A stretch of 64,000 nucleotides of DNA from Hordeum vulgare subsp. vulgare. Taxonomy: Eukaryota; Streptophyta; Magnoliopsida; Poales; Poaceae. Positions 31,060 through 43,225 of this stretch are shown here, one piece after another. The DNA is taken from contig NC_058521.1 in the NCBI RefSeq assembly GCF_904849725.1, positions 348,872,138-348,936,137 of the forward strand, written 5' to 3'. The notes beneath the pieces are model-generated. The model was not told where the DNA came from and ran no database searches. It was given only the letters and a program-made list of their open reading frames with translations. A program made the translations under genes and the position numbers. How positions within the stretch are numbered: position 1 is the stretch's first letter; each line of letters opens with the position of its first letter.

Positions 31060-31723
31060 AATCCAACCGTTACAACATTATTCCCCAACTCGGTGGTACC
31101 GTGTTGCATTAAATGTGGTAGCTTTTAAATTCTCTGTGATACCAACATATGAATCTCGATGGTACCGATTCGGTGACCTAGGACAGTTTCCAATTCTCGG
31201 TGGTACCGATTTCAATCTCGGAAATGCCAACTCTTTAAATAGAGATACCAGAAAGTTGGTCACTTTCTTTCGGTGGTACCAATATGAAAGTTGGTAGTGC
31301 CGAGAGATTAGTGTTTGCAAAGGATATGTCTCTAGGAAAATAGGTAGAGACGAATGGGAAAACTTGGTGGCATCGATTTTGTTGTTTGGGCTTGGGACAC
31401 AGATTTTTTAAGAGAACTCGTGAGTCTTTGTGGTGCTACCACTAGACGAACCAATTCATCATAATATGTCACCCCATTTTAATAGTATTGGCTTTCCTAT
31501 GGGCTCAAAAGTGATTTCTCACAAATGTAAAATATAGAGTCCTCTTGCTTGAAGCTTGAGCCAATCCTATTCCTTTCCTTGCATCAAGGGGTGTCTCCTC
31601 ACAATACTTTAGCAAATGCATCTTTGAACTTTTCTGAAATATACTTGGATAAGATCATTAGATCAATGATACATATGTTGTTATTAATTACCAAAACCAC
31701 CTTAGGGAGCAATTGTGCTTTCT
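31060..31723 (-). mobile_element. 3' LTR of the copia-like element, proximal part
   Basis: Continues the LTR interrupted at 16887 and aligns with about 38414-39102. It holds TCGGT/ACCGA-type motifs at about 31085-31375 and ends CTTTCT where the other LTR ends CTTTCA, so the terminal base is mutated. Confidence 0.85.
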
Positions 31724-31738
31724 ATTTTCCCCTTTTTA
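31724..31738 (-). other. Polypurine tract of the copia-like element
   Basis: The minus strand reads CTAAAAAGGGGAAAAT directly before the 3' LTR, a textbook plus-strand primer site. Confidence 0.75.
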
Positions 31739-32204
31739 GTAATTGATGACAACATATAGATCAAAGCATCGACAAAAGATACAATCAATAATTAGCATCG
31801 TCTCTTTGAGAAATATGTGAAAAGCAAGAGTTCCCCTAAATTTGTGCATTATTTTAATTTGCGTTTGAATGAAAATGCACATTAGATTTGGATCATGGGT
31901 CACTCTTCCATGTCACATACATCTTAGTGGTGCGCATAAATGATATGAATGAATTGTAATGCACATAACACCAAACAAATAAGTGAATGATCATCATGTA
32001 AATAGCTCAAACGTATAATGTAGTAGCATCAACGGTCAAAGCGTATGATCGAACACGAAAGTTTAGGTCATCAAAAAGACCAAAAGTTTTGTAAAACCAA
32101 ATGAGAGAAAATAGAAGGCAAAGCTCTCTCTCTAGAATCCATAATTGATATATACACTTCACCCCCTTTGGCAACAAGCTCCAAAAAAGTTCAAAGGTCT
32201 AGAT
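31739..32204 (-). other. 3' spacer of the copia-like element
   Basis: Non-coding. It aligns loosely with 9080-9827 of the other copy but lacks the MITE. Confidence 0.6.
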
Positions 32205-33654
32205 CTAATCGTCTCTTTGCGCTCGATCTCCTCCTGTAGTAGTCGATGTTGTGTGCAAAAGAGCGTCGGCAAAGGCTTCTGCGGATGTCCCTGGAGCTGG
32301 AGATGTAGACATTGGACGTGTAGGAGCTGGAGCTAGAGCTTAAGGCCTTGATGCTTGAGCTGATGAAGTAGGTCTTGCTTTTGTCACTAGCACAGCTGCA
32401 GACCTAGATTCGGTCCTGAACTGAGTAGTCGTAGGAAGAGGTGACTCTTCATCATCACTGTTGTAATGGGATATATGCACTGCCTCAACCTCATCCTTGA
32501 GCTCCTCAACAGTGGTAGTCAACTCCATCACTTTGACATCCAGGTCATGGAATTTAGTCTCCACGATCCTCTCAAGGCTCTTCTGGTTCAGCAAAATCTC
32601 TGAAATATTCTTTTCCATCCACTGGATGGTGCTGACAAGAAACGACATTTGCTCCTCTCTAGTTTTGAGCTATGGAGCTGGAGCATCTCGGGCTGCCTAT
32701 ATCTCTGGTGCGTGACCGGCTATAGCTAAGCTGGGATGGTCGGGTCCATCACAACTACATAATCCTTGATGTAATTCCAGTCAACATATCTCATGTCATT
32801 GACTGCGGGACTCTTGTCTAACAACAATGTATGCAAAAAACTTGCTCCTCCTTAGTGTTGAAATGAGGATCAATAGCAGTTCTTCTCCTAATAGCATATG
32901 GATCTGTAGTTCTCCACTACCTCAATCCTTGATCCCTTCTCTTCTTCATGGCCTCAGCAACATGATGGGCATCGTTGTGCAATGGAAAGTGAGCTCTCAA
33001 CTTTCTCAACACAGATGCATCTTCTTCCTCCTGTACAACAGCCTCTCTGGATGTGGATCATTTGTTCTTCTCTGCTACAGGTGTGTCCTTAGTAGTCTTC
33101 TTGGGAGTTGGTGTCATCTTAGGTTTAGGTGTAGAAGTTTTGGGTCCGGTCTTTTTAGGCATAGCATCAGACATGAGCTTCTTCTTCTTAGCAGGAGGTT
33201 TCTCAGCTGGATTTTCTTCCTCCTCTTCATCAGCAGCTTCTGCTGGATCTTCGTAGATAGATGTTGGCCTTCCAACAACATGCACTACTCTCTTCCTGGC
33301 TCTTTTCTTCCACGGCTTGTTAGCTTGCCTGGAAGAAGGGCCTTCAAGGGTCATCTTCATCCCTCTCTGAGAAGCCTGTGGAATTCTCACTGAATCTAGT
33401 CTGGCATACTCTTTTCTCATAGTCTTTCTGACAATGACTATTTCTTTTTGCTTCTGGGAAATGCTCTCATTTGGGATAAAGTCAGCATCCTCATCATCAG
33501 AATTGAGCTTCTTCCTAGACATGGTAGCTACCTTCGGTATATCATAGAAACTAGGAGTACCTCAGTCAAAAGTTGTCCTCTCACGACTAGTGCATGAATC
33601 CATCTCAGCAATGGGCTCTCTGGAAACATTCTAACTATCTTTTGAACCGGACAT
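32205..33654 (-). pseudogene. ORF2 of the copia-like element, central domain deleted
   Basis: It starts MSGSKDS (33654), has a stop at the eighth codon, and ends at 32205 after a GGDRAQRDD tail matching the other copy. The N-terminal Ser/Asp-rich and Lys-rich parts (33522-33058, including KKLNSDDEDADFIP) and the coiled-coil end (32648-32340) correspond to 6987-7850 and 8620-8900. Most of the middle domain (equivalent to about 7880-8600) is missing around 32690-32770, with the N-terminal side ending in a degenerate DMRYVDWNYIK. The Trp here shows that the first stop of the other copy is a later mutation. The role is unknown, as for the other copy. Confidence 0.65.
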
Positions 33655-35368
33655 ACTGACAATATCCAAGAAAACAAGCTGACCGTATGGAAAGAATAAG
33701 AAGAGCTAGAGTAGATGAGCATCACAAAAATTCAGAAGTCTCTGCAAGTTTGAACTTTGAAAATTTAAATCTAACTTTCTGCAAAAAGGGATATTGCTTC
33801 CATTGAGACAAAAAAATTCTAAGCCACCGAGACTGACAACCTCTTTAACAAAAACTTGGCAACCATTTCGGTTTCATCGAAAAGGAAACCGTTTCACCGA
33901 GACTGTTCTCAGTAGCCCAGAACCAAAATCTAGGACCGATTTTTCTGACTCGGTGACATTGAGATTCGGTTTTGTGGACTTTTAACCCTAAATTTTCCTT
34001 CATTCTCTAATCTATTCAAAGTTGCTTCTAGATAGAAAGATTTGAATCTTGGACTAAAGACGGGATAACCTATTTGAGCATGATTTGGATTTTGCAGTGC
34101 AAAGAGGGCCAAAACCTTACCGTAATGTGGTGAAGGTTCCGCTACGTGACGACGGCGGCAATGATACTCGACGGCGGCGAGGAATCCACTGTAGAGGGCA
34201 CATAGGAGAAACACGGCGGTGTGCGAGGGACTTGGGCACAGTAGCGAGTAGGTGCGGGTAGGCGAGGTTTGAAGATGTGATTTCAAATGTCGGGTCCGCA
34301 AAATATATACCCCCTGGTTCTCGGTGGCACCGAGTTGGCGTTTTCGGTGACACCAAGTTCCATAACTATCAGTTGATAGTGAAACTTGATGAGGGCAAAA
34401 AGATCATATCGGTGGTACCGACAATGAAAACCATATCAACCCTAGGCTTCGTTGTGACCGGGTTTTTTGGGGTTAGTCACACCAAGATGCTTTTGGGACG
34501 TTTTGGAAGCTAGCCCTTGTCAAGACGGATCCCCGGGTGCTCCTCACATAGAGTGTTCCTAAAGTGCTTGCTCAGTATTTTTGTGATGTAGCATAAATAG
34601 AATTTGAGACAAGAAAGCATAGAAAGCTAGAGAGAGGTGCTTAGGCACTTGTATATCCAATTGGCCAAATAAAATAGAAAGAAAAATAAAAAAATGGATA
34701 TCCTTGGATGAGAAAAATATGCATACCAACATGCTCGCACAATAAGATGTCAAATAAAACATGTTGAGCATGCACAAACATTCTAGTATCTACCAAGCAC
34801 TTTGGCGATGACGAAGTCATCTATATATGAGTATATTGACATAGGATCCAAGCAAGAATACTTGATCATAGGTCATACTGGTCGTTTAAGCACAAGTGGG
34901 GTTTCCACTTTTATATAAAGCTTTCAATGTGTTTGCATCTTAAGAGATGCTTATACTCAAGTCTTAGAGTAAAGCCCCCCTCCCCCGTGATGTGACATCC
35001 CCCCAAGAGGGATAAACCAACCTTGGGTTTTGTTCTAGAAGACTTCATGTTGGTGTAGTAGTGGTAGAAGCTCATTGTTTATGAAGATCATCTTGAGTTG
35101 GGAGCAATCCTTGTTGTTTCTTTCTCTTCACACCTACATGGGTTAGTCCCAAATCACAAGGAACAAATTCAAGGATATCTATGGACATGGAATGAAATGC
35201 ATGTGAGATGATGTCCAAAGGTACATAAATTACCTTGTCCCTTGCTTACCTTTGAGGGAATTTCTGACTCCTTGAACTAATGCATATGGTTGAAGTCGGT
35301 AGCATATAGTTCTTGTCAAAATGAATAAGGGTGAATTTCATTGGCGGAGTCACCCCTCAAGAACTTCT
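33655..35368 (-). other. gag-ORF2 spacer with internal promoter-like features
   Basis: Non-coding. In minus-strand order it has a cluster of TCGGT/ACCGA motifs (34450-34312), a TATATAT box (34309-34303), and a second cluster (33975-33825) before ORF2. Order and spacing match the plus-strand copy. Confidence 0.6.
34303..34309 (-). promoter_or_regulatory. Internal TATA-like box upstream of ORF2
   Basis: The minus strand reads GGGGGTATATATTTTGCGG, 649 bp before the ORF2 start; the other copy has 644 bp. It is preceded by palindromic motifs like those before the LTR TATA box. Confidence 0.4.
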
Positions 35369-37541
35369 CTAGTTCTTCTTCTTGGAGACCCACATCAACT
35401 TGATGGGGATCTTTGGAGTTGCGGTAACACTAGATGAAGTAGAACTAGTAGTGTGACTGGGAATCCACTTGACCTTGGCTTGGGGTTCTTCCTCAAATGA
35501 GTCATTCTCCACTTGAAGCTTGCCCTTGACCTTGTGGTGTTGTGGTAGAAGTTCATCTTGAGAGCTTGTCCCCTTGGGGATAGTAGGATCACACTTCTCC
35601 TTTTGAGGAACAAACTTCGGGATGGGATATTGACCTTCTTCCCATTCAACTCCGTTGGCATTGAAGTAGAAAAACCTTGCTTCTTATGATGTCCTCCTTT
35701 CTTGTGCACAATTTCCACGAATTTCTTACTTTCGGCAAGACTCTTGAAGACACCTATCTATATAATTACTTTCAATAAATCGATTTATTTCACAAGTGTA
35801 ACTTGGATAAGAGAATCATTACTGGAATCAACAGAGCTACTAGCAACAACATCATTTGATTTAACTTTAGAATTGTTGTTACTAGATCAAGAAACTTTCT
35901 TGTCTTTGTTACTAGTGTTCTTAGGTTTAATTTGTGGAATAAAAGTAAACAAGACTAATCGTTTGTCTAGATAAGAAGAACTCTTCCTTAGAAGATCATC
36001 ATTGACTGGTCTTAGAAACTCAAGCTCTTGCTCTAAATTTAGCTGCTAGAAACGTAGCTTCTCGTGAGTTCTTGCAAGTTCTCTATGAACTTCTAGAGTA
36101 TTTTCATGAGCTAAATTAAGAGTGTTTAATTATTATTTTAGTTGTTCAATCTCTTTCTTATAATCATCATTCGACTTCTCTTGACTAGAATGATTATTAT
36201 CAAGTTCATTTTCAATGTTATCACTAGTCTTATCAAATAGAAACTCATCTTCTCCTAACAAGTCATCCTCATCATTATCAAATTCAAAGTACTTGTGGTG
36301 TGATACCTTGGGGCCTTTTTCCATGAAGAAACTTCCAATTCCTTCATTTGGTCAATCAAATATGTCGTAGGAGTTTGAGGAAGCGAGTGCAAGACCCGCT
36401 ACACCTTCATCTTGACTATAGTCGGAGTTGGAGTGGTAGCTTCTCTCGGATTGGTTGTGAGACTCGGAGCAGGATACCCATAAACTAACATGAGCTTGAT
36501 GTCTTCCTCTTGAGATTCTCTAGGGGTACTTGTCCTTCTTGTCTGATTCCTTATTTCTCCAGGAGTGTCTTCGTTCATAACGATCTTCTCTACTCCTCAC
36601 TCTGTGAGGTGACTCTTCTCTTGATCTTCATCTTCTAGGTGACTCTTCTCTTTGTTTGTGGGGAGCCGAGTACTCATTGGAATAGTGTCTGGCCTTTCCA
36701 CAATTGTAGCAGTTTTGGTCACGACTAGATGAACGCTTTCTTCATATCTTGAGCATGAGCTTCTCTCTTTGCCTCTACTCTTGTAGAACTTATTGAATTT
36801 TCTGACCATGACGTTTATCTATTCATTGATAAAAAGGTTTTCATTCGAAGTAGCGGGAGTATCACTTGAAGCTTTGTAAGCACCGCTTGACTTGTTGTGC
36901 AACTCATCTTTGTCCTTGAGTGACATTTCATGAGCGATAATCCTTCCAAAGACTTCTTTTGGCTTGATATCCTTGTAGTTTGGCATCATCTTGACTAATG
37001 TGCACACGGTGCCATATCTTCCATCCAAGGCTCTAAGTATCTTATTGATGATAAATTTGGCGGTCATCTCTTCGCTTCCTAAGCAGGCAATTTCATTTGT
37101 GATGAGAGCTAGCACAGAGTACATCTCAGCGATTCCTTCATCGCCCTCAATCTTGAACTTATCAAGCTGACTTTGTAGCACATCCAACTTAGATTCCCTG
37201 ATAGATTCGGTACCTTCATGCATATCAACCAAAGTATACCAAAATTCCTTTGCATTCTCGAAGCAGCTAATTTTATTGAATTCTTCGAGGCACAAGTAGT
37301 TGAATAGAATGTTGCGGGCATGAGGATTGCATTGCAACATCTTCAATTCTTCCATTTTCGCATCGCGATCCAGTTCTATTCCTTCTCCGAAGAAATCACC
37401 TTGCGCACCAACATGAACAACATCCGAAACAGTAGGATTATGACCAAGAATATGCATTTTCGTCTTATGCTTCGAACTCGCAAAGTTTGTACCATCAAAC
37501 TATGAACCTCTAAGGTGGTAATTTCCCTCGCTAGACGCCAT
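35369..37541 (-). pseudogene. copia-type gag of the copia-like element (broken)
   Basis: The start MASSEGNYH (37541) is preferred over the upstream ATG overlapping the PBS, because it leads into FDGTNFASSKHK and HILGHNPTV, the usual beginning of copia gag. There is a stop at codon 14 (37500-37502). The UBN2/Retrotran_gag_2-like domain reads openly over 37457-36819, with EEFNKISCFENAKEFWYTLV and a KFIINKILRALDGRY segment. The zinc knuckle (36711-36670) has Cys-x2-Cys-x4-His but Tyr in place of the last Cys. The region 36597-35720 is degenerate and Lys/Glu-rich, and the tail ends in KKKN at 35369. It packaged RNA in the ancestor. This copy is inactive. Confidence 0.7.
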
Positions 37542-37581
37542 ACTCTCCTAGGTTGTGAAGCCAATGCAACGGAGTCCAAAT

Positions 37582-37592
37582 CCATGATACCA
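37582..37592 (-). other. Primer binding site of the copia-like element
   Basis: The minus strand reads TGGTATCATGG two bases after the 5' LTR, close to the initiator-Met tRNA site TGGTATCAGAGC common in copia elements. Confidence 0.65.
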
Positions 37593-37594
37593 CT

Positions 37595-39102
37595 TGTAGG
37601 ATCCGAAGTATGTCTACAGGGGGGTGATTAGACTACTTGACGAAATAAAAACTTAGCCTTTACCAATTTTAGTTGTGGGCTAGTTTTAGCAATTATGATT
37701 TGTCAAGTGCACCCTACACATGCATATCTAAGAGTATAGCAGTGGAATGTAAACACATGCAAATGTCATGTAGAGGGTAGGGAAGGAAGATCAAACACAA
37801 AGGTTGACATAGCAATTTTTGGCATGGTTCGAATAGCTGGCGCTATCGTATGTCCACGTTAGTGAAGACTTCAACCCACGGAGGGTAACGGATGCGAGAG
37901 TCCGTGGAGGGCTCCACCCACAAGGTGTCCATGAAGAAGCAGCCTTGTCTATTCCACCATGGCTTACGTCCACACAAGACTAGCCTCACTCATGGTACAT
38001 CTTAACAAAGTAGGCGATCTCCTTACCCGTACAAACTTCTTGGTTCAACTCCACAACATGAATTAGGAGGCTCCCATGTGGCGCCTAACCAATCTCAGAG
38101 GCACCACCTCAAAAAGTTAATAGATGTAGAAAAATGATCACCTCCTTGCTCTTGTGCTTCGAAAGATATCCCCCTCAACACTCAATCACTCTATCATGGA
38201 TTTGGCATGGGTAGGAGAGATTGATTTTGTGGAAAGCAACTTGGGGAGGCTAGAGATCAAGTTTCTAATGGATGGATTGGAATCTCTTGGTCTCAATACA
38301 TGAGTAGGTGGATCTCTCTCAGAAAAATGGATATGGCAAATGTCTGTGTGTGTTCTGAGTGCTTCCTTTGTGAATGAGAGGAGGTGGAGGGGTATATATA
38401 GGCATCTCCCAAAATCCAATCATTACAGCATAATTTCCTAACTCAGTGAGACTGAAATTAATCTCAGTGGTACCGGGTTGCACTAAATTTGGCAACTTTT
38501 AGAATTCTTGGTGAGGCCGATATATGAATCTCGGTGGTATCGATTTGATGACCTAGGGCAGTTTCCAATTCTCGGTGGTACCGATTACAATCTCAGAAAT
38601 TCCAATTCTTGAAATAGAGATACCAGAAAGTTGGTCACTATCTTTTGATGGCACCAATATGAAAGTTGGTGGTACCGAGAGATTAGGGTTTGGCAAAGGA
38701 TATGTTTGTGGGAGAATCGACACGGCCGAATGGGAAAACTTGGTGGTGCCAATTTTATTGTTTTGGCTTGGGACACAGATTTTGTGAGAGAAATGCTGAG
38801 TATTTTTGGTGGATATCTCTAAGAACTTGAGCAAACAATTCATCATAATACCTCATCCCCTTTTAATAGTATTGGTTTTCATATGGATTCAAAAGTGATT
38901 TCTCATAAATATAAAATGTAGAGTCCTCTTGCGTGAATCTTGAGACAATCTTATTCCTTTCCTTGCATCAAGGGGTTTCTCCTCGCAATCCTTTAGCCAT
39001 CTTTGAATTTTTCTGAAATATACTTGGATAAGGTCATTAGTTCAATGATACACATGTTGTTATTAATTACCAAAACCACCTTAGGGAGCAATTGTGCTTT
39101 CA
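37595..39102 (-). mobile_element. 5' LTR of the copia-like element
   Basis: 1,508 bp. The minus strand begins TGAAAGCACAATTGCTCCC and ends GGATCCTACA. TCGGT/ACCGA motifs are frequent at about 38450-38760, upstream (minus sense) of the TATATATA box at 38393-38400. Confidence 0.85.
38393..38400 (-). promoter_or_regulatory. TATA box of the 5' LTR
   Basis: The minus strand reads CCTATATATACCCCTCC, identical in layout to the other LTRs of the family. Confidence 0.55.
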
Positions 39103-39107
39103 TCAAT
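39103..39107. repeat. Target-site duplication TCAAT (right)
   Basis: Matches 16079-16083 exactly. Confidence 0.9.
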
Positions 39108-39477
39108 ACACACATTCAATGCCATGCCCGTAATGACCATATCATATCGCCTAAATGAACCGTGAGGTCTAGCAACTTCCCACCCAGACACCCATCCTTG
39201 GACTCCTATAGCCATAGCACACTTAACTTGTGTGTTTCATTCGAATAGGCTAGCGGGTGGGAAGCTGCACTTGTTGATAAGGGTTGCCTCCTCGTGTTTA
39301 TGAAGTGTGCCCCGATGGTCACCGGTGTGGTACTATCTACATATCATAGACATTTGTGAATTTAGAAACCGTGTGTCACCAACATCGATTGGTGGATCTA
39401 GAGCCAAGATGGTAGCATGGTGGTGCGGCCAATGTGTGCAGAGACTAATGCAAACGTATCGCTCTTGCTCTCTAAAA
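39108..39477. other. Unclassified sequence
   Basis: No coding frame, terminal repeat or simple repeat was recognised. Confidence 0.3.
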
Positions 39478-39700
39478 CCACAATTGCTCCCTAATGTGGT
39501 TTTGGTAACTAATCACAACATATGCATCATTGTGCTAAGGAGTTTATCCAAGTGCATTTCAGAAAAGTTCAAAGATGCTTTGGTTACACGATTGAGTGGA
39601 GATGCCCCTTTGATGAAGGATGGAATAGGGTTGGCTAAAGCTTCAAGCAAGAAGACTCTTCATTTTACACTTTGTGAGAAATCACATTTGAGTCCATAGG
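39478..39700 (+). mobile_element. LTR fragment related to the copia-like family
   Basis: CCACAATTGCTCCCTAATGTGG...AGAAATCACATTTGAGTCCAT aligns with 9846-10065. The first few terminal bases are missing and similarity stops near 39700, so this is a short remnant of a third family member. Confidence 0.7.
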
Positions 39701-40599
39701 AAAGCTTTGAATTAGCTTCCTATATGTGTGAGATAATATAGTTTCATAGATGTCTCTTGTATGGTCTGTGATCTTCATCCCTCAAGGTACCCATGATCTT
39801 GGAGAGCAAGCCACGGTGAGGCTAGGAGCAAGGAGAACATGAAAGTTATTCTGAACACTAGTGAAAGAAGGGTTTAGTACGACAACATGGATCCAATCAT
39901 TGCGGATTCAAGAGGTGCAGTCATTAAAACCCAAAGCTTTTGTATGATTATTATAATCTTAATTATTGTGGAAACCTTGCGCGATGGATAGGGCCTACAG
40001 TAGGAAAACTGATTCTTGATGCAGGACTCATGTCGATCAAGATGTCATTTGGACACATCCCCCACTTCAATTCGTAACAAGCTCACCTCAATGGGTCACT
40101 TCCAGCACGAAAATTAATACAATATATAGTCCCAATACAAATACATGGTTGTAAGCCTTAAGACCTCAATACACGTACCTTCTTTTTATCATAAGTGTTA
40201 CATCACTACTAGCTTGATTGGCCTGATCAAAGGCTAGAATTGATCCTTTAACAACTTATTCCTCGAGACCATTACTTCAAGGGAACCCTCCTCTCATTGG
40301 TTCGGTAAACAAGGTCACATCTTGGGGAAATAGGTGTGGGGTACTTTGTCATTCATTACCGGATCATACAGAAAGGAAGTATCAAATGGTCTCAACAAGC
40401 ATGACCTTCTAAATGGAGAAGTCTAGTGAGATAACCATCTTGCCAAGACCCAAAATCTTAGCCATTGATGCATCACCTAATCAGGCATGGGTGGGCATAG
40501 ATAAAGTTTCTCGGATGTCCACCAACAAAGCCTTGCTTTCGCGCATATGATCTGTTGCTCCGCTATCAAGAAATCATGATTCTCAACCAGAAGCAAACT
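39701..40599 (-). other. Mostly unclassified, with degenerate copia pol traces at the right end
   Basis: Nothing definite from 39701 to about 40330. On the minus strand, 40600-40330 continues the copia reading with many stops, around where a protease (Asp-Ser-Gly-Ala) motif would be expected. Confidence 0.35.
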
Positions 40600-41235
40600 C
40601 CTACATAAGACCAATACTTGGTTTTAGGTACCCATTCTCAAATGGGTCCTTTGATGTTAGTAACAACGATCTTGGGAACCCAAATAGACGATTCAACGTA
40701 ATAATAAGGAGAAGCAACAAATTTGGCATAAACATGCCCATCACTAACACGACATAAGATATAATCAGGATTGAAATCGTTGGCATTGTTGGGATGATTG
40801 GTTTTGCCCCTTTTGGCATAACCACCCACCACATTGTTCTTCTTCTCCTTAGGAGCACTTTCTCCCTCCTTGAAAAATATTTTGTTGCTTGGTCTTGCTT
40901 TTCTTCTTCTTATTTGGCTTGGGTGAAAATCCAAGTTCCTCCTTGGCCACAACTTACTTTTGATTTCCCAAAAGTTTGCTAATTTTATTCTCACCATGTA
41001 TGCACGGGACAAGGCCTTTCTCAAGTTGTTCCTTCAACTTAGCATTCTCCTCAACAAGATGAGCATGCTCACAACAAGGGTTAGTGGCATGAACAAAGCA
41101 GAAGGAGGACACTTAGATATTTCTTTAGTTAGATTGGCTAGGAGTTGATCATGAGACTCCTTAAGAGTAGCATGAGCACTTTTCAAGGCCTTGTGAGCCT
41201 TGTCGAGTAACTCAAACTCTTCCTTTGAGTGGAAA
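40600..41235 (-). pseudogene. copia gag-pol fragment (Lys-rich region and start of protease)
   Basis: The minus-strand translation shows a Lys/Arg-rich stretch, then EKKNNVVGGYAKRGKTNHPN, DFNPDYILCRVSDGHVYAK and SSIWVPKIVVTNIKGP, a segment characteristic of the gag-protease junction in Triticeae copia elements. Several frameshifts and stops occur. It is a dead remnant of the element whose LTR lies at 41636-43156. Confidence 0.65.
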
Positions 41236-41239
41236 ACTA

Positions 41240-41539
41240 TTTGAATAACCAGAATTTAATATTTATGACATTCTAAACTCTATTTCTTTTGGAGGAGACG
41301 TATTACCTTCTCTCAATTGTTTTTGAGTTGGAATTTTTAAAATAGAAAAATCCAAATAATATTTGATTAAATATCTAAAATGAATATTTGGGAAGGTCAT
41401 TTCATTCCCTCTCATTTAATGTTGATTCAAACATACCAAAAGTTTTGAATTCAACTCAAACTCAATAAAAATCACAAAAAACAATCATTATTACTTAATT
41501 TACATAACATTCCTAAATTTAGAATTTTGGGATGTTACA
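41240..41539 (+). mobile_element. AT-rich LTR-end-like fragment inserted in the copia element
   Basis: An AT-rich block ending TTTTGGGATGTTACA, a common gypsy LTR end. It separates the copia gag start from the rest. No matching start or TSD was found, so the class is uncertain. Confidence 0.4.
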
Positions 41540-41622
41540 CCATGGCCGCGGGAATTTCCTCCTCCCTATCCCGTCGTTAACCATATTCTTTAGGCGGTAA
41601 ATCCCTTAATAAAGAGATGAAG

Positions 41623-41634
41623 CTCTAATACCAA
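41623..41634 (-). other. Primer binding site of the copia element
   Basis: The minus strand reads TGGTATTAGAGCTTC directly after the LTR end, one mismatch from the initiator-Met tRNA site. Confidence 0.8.
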
Positions 41635-41635
41635 T

Positions 41636-43156
41636 TGAAAAGGATCGATACGGTCGACTAGAGGGTGCGGTGAATAGGCAACTCAAAATATTCAACTACT
41701 TAAAAAAAACAGGTTTAACAAGAACATAGGTTGTCCAGATATGCAACTAGGTGGATAACCTATATGATGAGCTCAACAACAACAACAATAGCAAGAAATG
41801 ATAGGAACACAATATAAGCTTGCAACAAGTAAAGGTAGTATGTAACCACATGTGAATTCTATGGAGACAAGGATGTGCTACCTAAGTTCCCTCCTTTTTG
41901 GAGACATACGTCTCCTTTGAGAGGTGTGGAGGCACAACGCTCCCCAATAAGCCACTAGGGCCACCGTATTCTCCTCACGCCCTCACACAATGCGAGATGT
42001 CGTGATTCCACCAGCGGTGCACTTGAGGGCGGCAACTGAACCTTTACAACTCAATTGGAGGCTCCCAACAGCACCATGAAGCTTCCCACAATGGAATGTG
42101 GCTCCGACATAACCTCTTCTCTCTATGGTGCCCAAACACTAAAGAGTAACGAGATCCGCAAGTCATTAGTTGGGAGGAATCAAATTTCTCTTGGTGAAGT
42201 GTAGATCGGGGCCTTTTCCTCCAAACCCTAGACAATCAACAAATTTGATTGCGAGGGAAGGAGATCGGGCACATTTGAGCTTTGGCCAATAACGGAGCAA
42301 TGGGGGAAAAGAGGTAGGTCTTCTTGGGGAAGAAGACCTCGTTTACATAGTGGAGGCTTAAATCCAACCATTATGCTCACAGATCATGGTCACGCCGTAC
42401 TACCGCTCAGGGAGGCGTAGTTCCAGTGCTAGCTAGTGTGTACTGCAGAGTACAAGCAGAGTAGTTTGGTCGGAGCGACACTATCGACTATAGTGAGTTG
42501 CACTATCGGTAATTGTCACTAGATATAGAGCGACCATCAACAGTGGAGCGGCACCAGAGAAGAAGTACCACGTAAAGAGGTACTACCATATAACTACCGT
42601 GAGAGCATAACAGTCACCATAAGCTTGCATACCCCTCGAACACAAGTGGATGTAGCTGCGGTAGTAATAAATGGAAGTACCGCACAAGCGGTACTACCGT
42701 GCCACTACCGCAAGAGCAGAATGGGCAAAGAAACTTGCACATTGCCAAACTGCATGCGGTAGTAGCTGCGGTAGCTCACTGCGGAAGTACCGCCTAAGTG
42801 GTACTACTATGGAGTTGAGCGGTACTACCATCTGGGTACTACAAAAGTGCCTAAGAAAAACAGATGGGTACTCCATGTTGCGGGAAGGGTATGTGTGCGC
42901 ATATAGGGTGGTGTACGTGTTGATTAAACCCATACCTTTTCAAAGAGGGCCATGTCTTAACAGTGTGAATTTCTTACGACTCAAATCAACTAGAAAGAAA
43001 TGCCAAAAAATAGTCTTTGCTCTTTCTTTCACTCATGGGAATAAAACCATATTGTGCCATATATGAGAATATCTTAAATGCTCAATGCACATGGTTAGTG
43101 TGCAAAGAGCATAGTCATCAATCACCAAAACAATTAGAGAGAAACATGCCCTAACA
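41636..43156 (-). mobile_element. 5' LTR of the copia element, 1,521 bp
   Basis: The minus strand begins TGTTAGGGCATGTTTCTCTC and ends CGATCCTTTTCA. It contains many GGTACTACCGC-type repeats (about 42400-42840). Confidence 0.8.
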
Positions 43157-43225
43157 GCTACAGTTGCCACCTCTGGCGGTAGCACATATAAGGCTACCGC
43201 CATCATCTGCAGTTTCTAGATACTG

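Larger units (their letters stand above)
16084..39102 (-). mobile_element. Non-autonomous copia-like LTR retrotransposon, complete apart from nested gypsy
   Basis: The exact TSD TCAAT, LTRs ending TG/CA, a PBS and a PPT are all present. With the nested gypsy and its duplicated pentamer removed, it is about 8.85 kb. In minus-strand order it has the 5' LTR (39102-37595), PBS, broken gag (37541-35369), spacer with internal TATA-like box, broken ORF2 (33654-32205), PPT, and the 3' LTR split into 31723-31060 and 16887-16084. No reverse transcriptase, RNase H or integrase is visible in the 5.9-kb interior, so mobilisation would need enzymes in trans. The gag type points to copia; the extra ORF2 defines the family within this window. 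Confidence 0.85.
40330..43156 (-). mobile_element. Partial copia retrotransposon, minus strand
   Basis: The 5' LTR (43156-41636), PBS, first codons of gag (from 41584) and a gag-pol piece (41235-40600) are in order on the minus strand. Most of gag is missing and a foreign fragment (41240-41539) lies at the break. No 3' LTR was found. The first base pairs of the LTR and the PBS are the strongest evidence. Confidence 0.75.
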
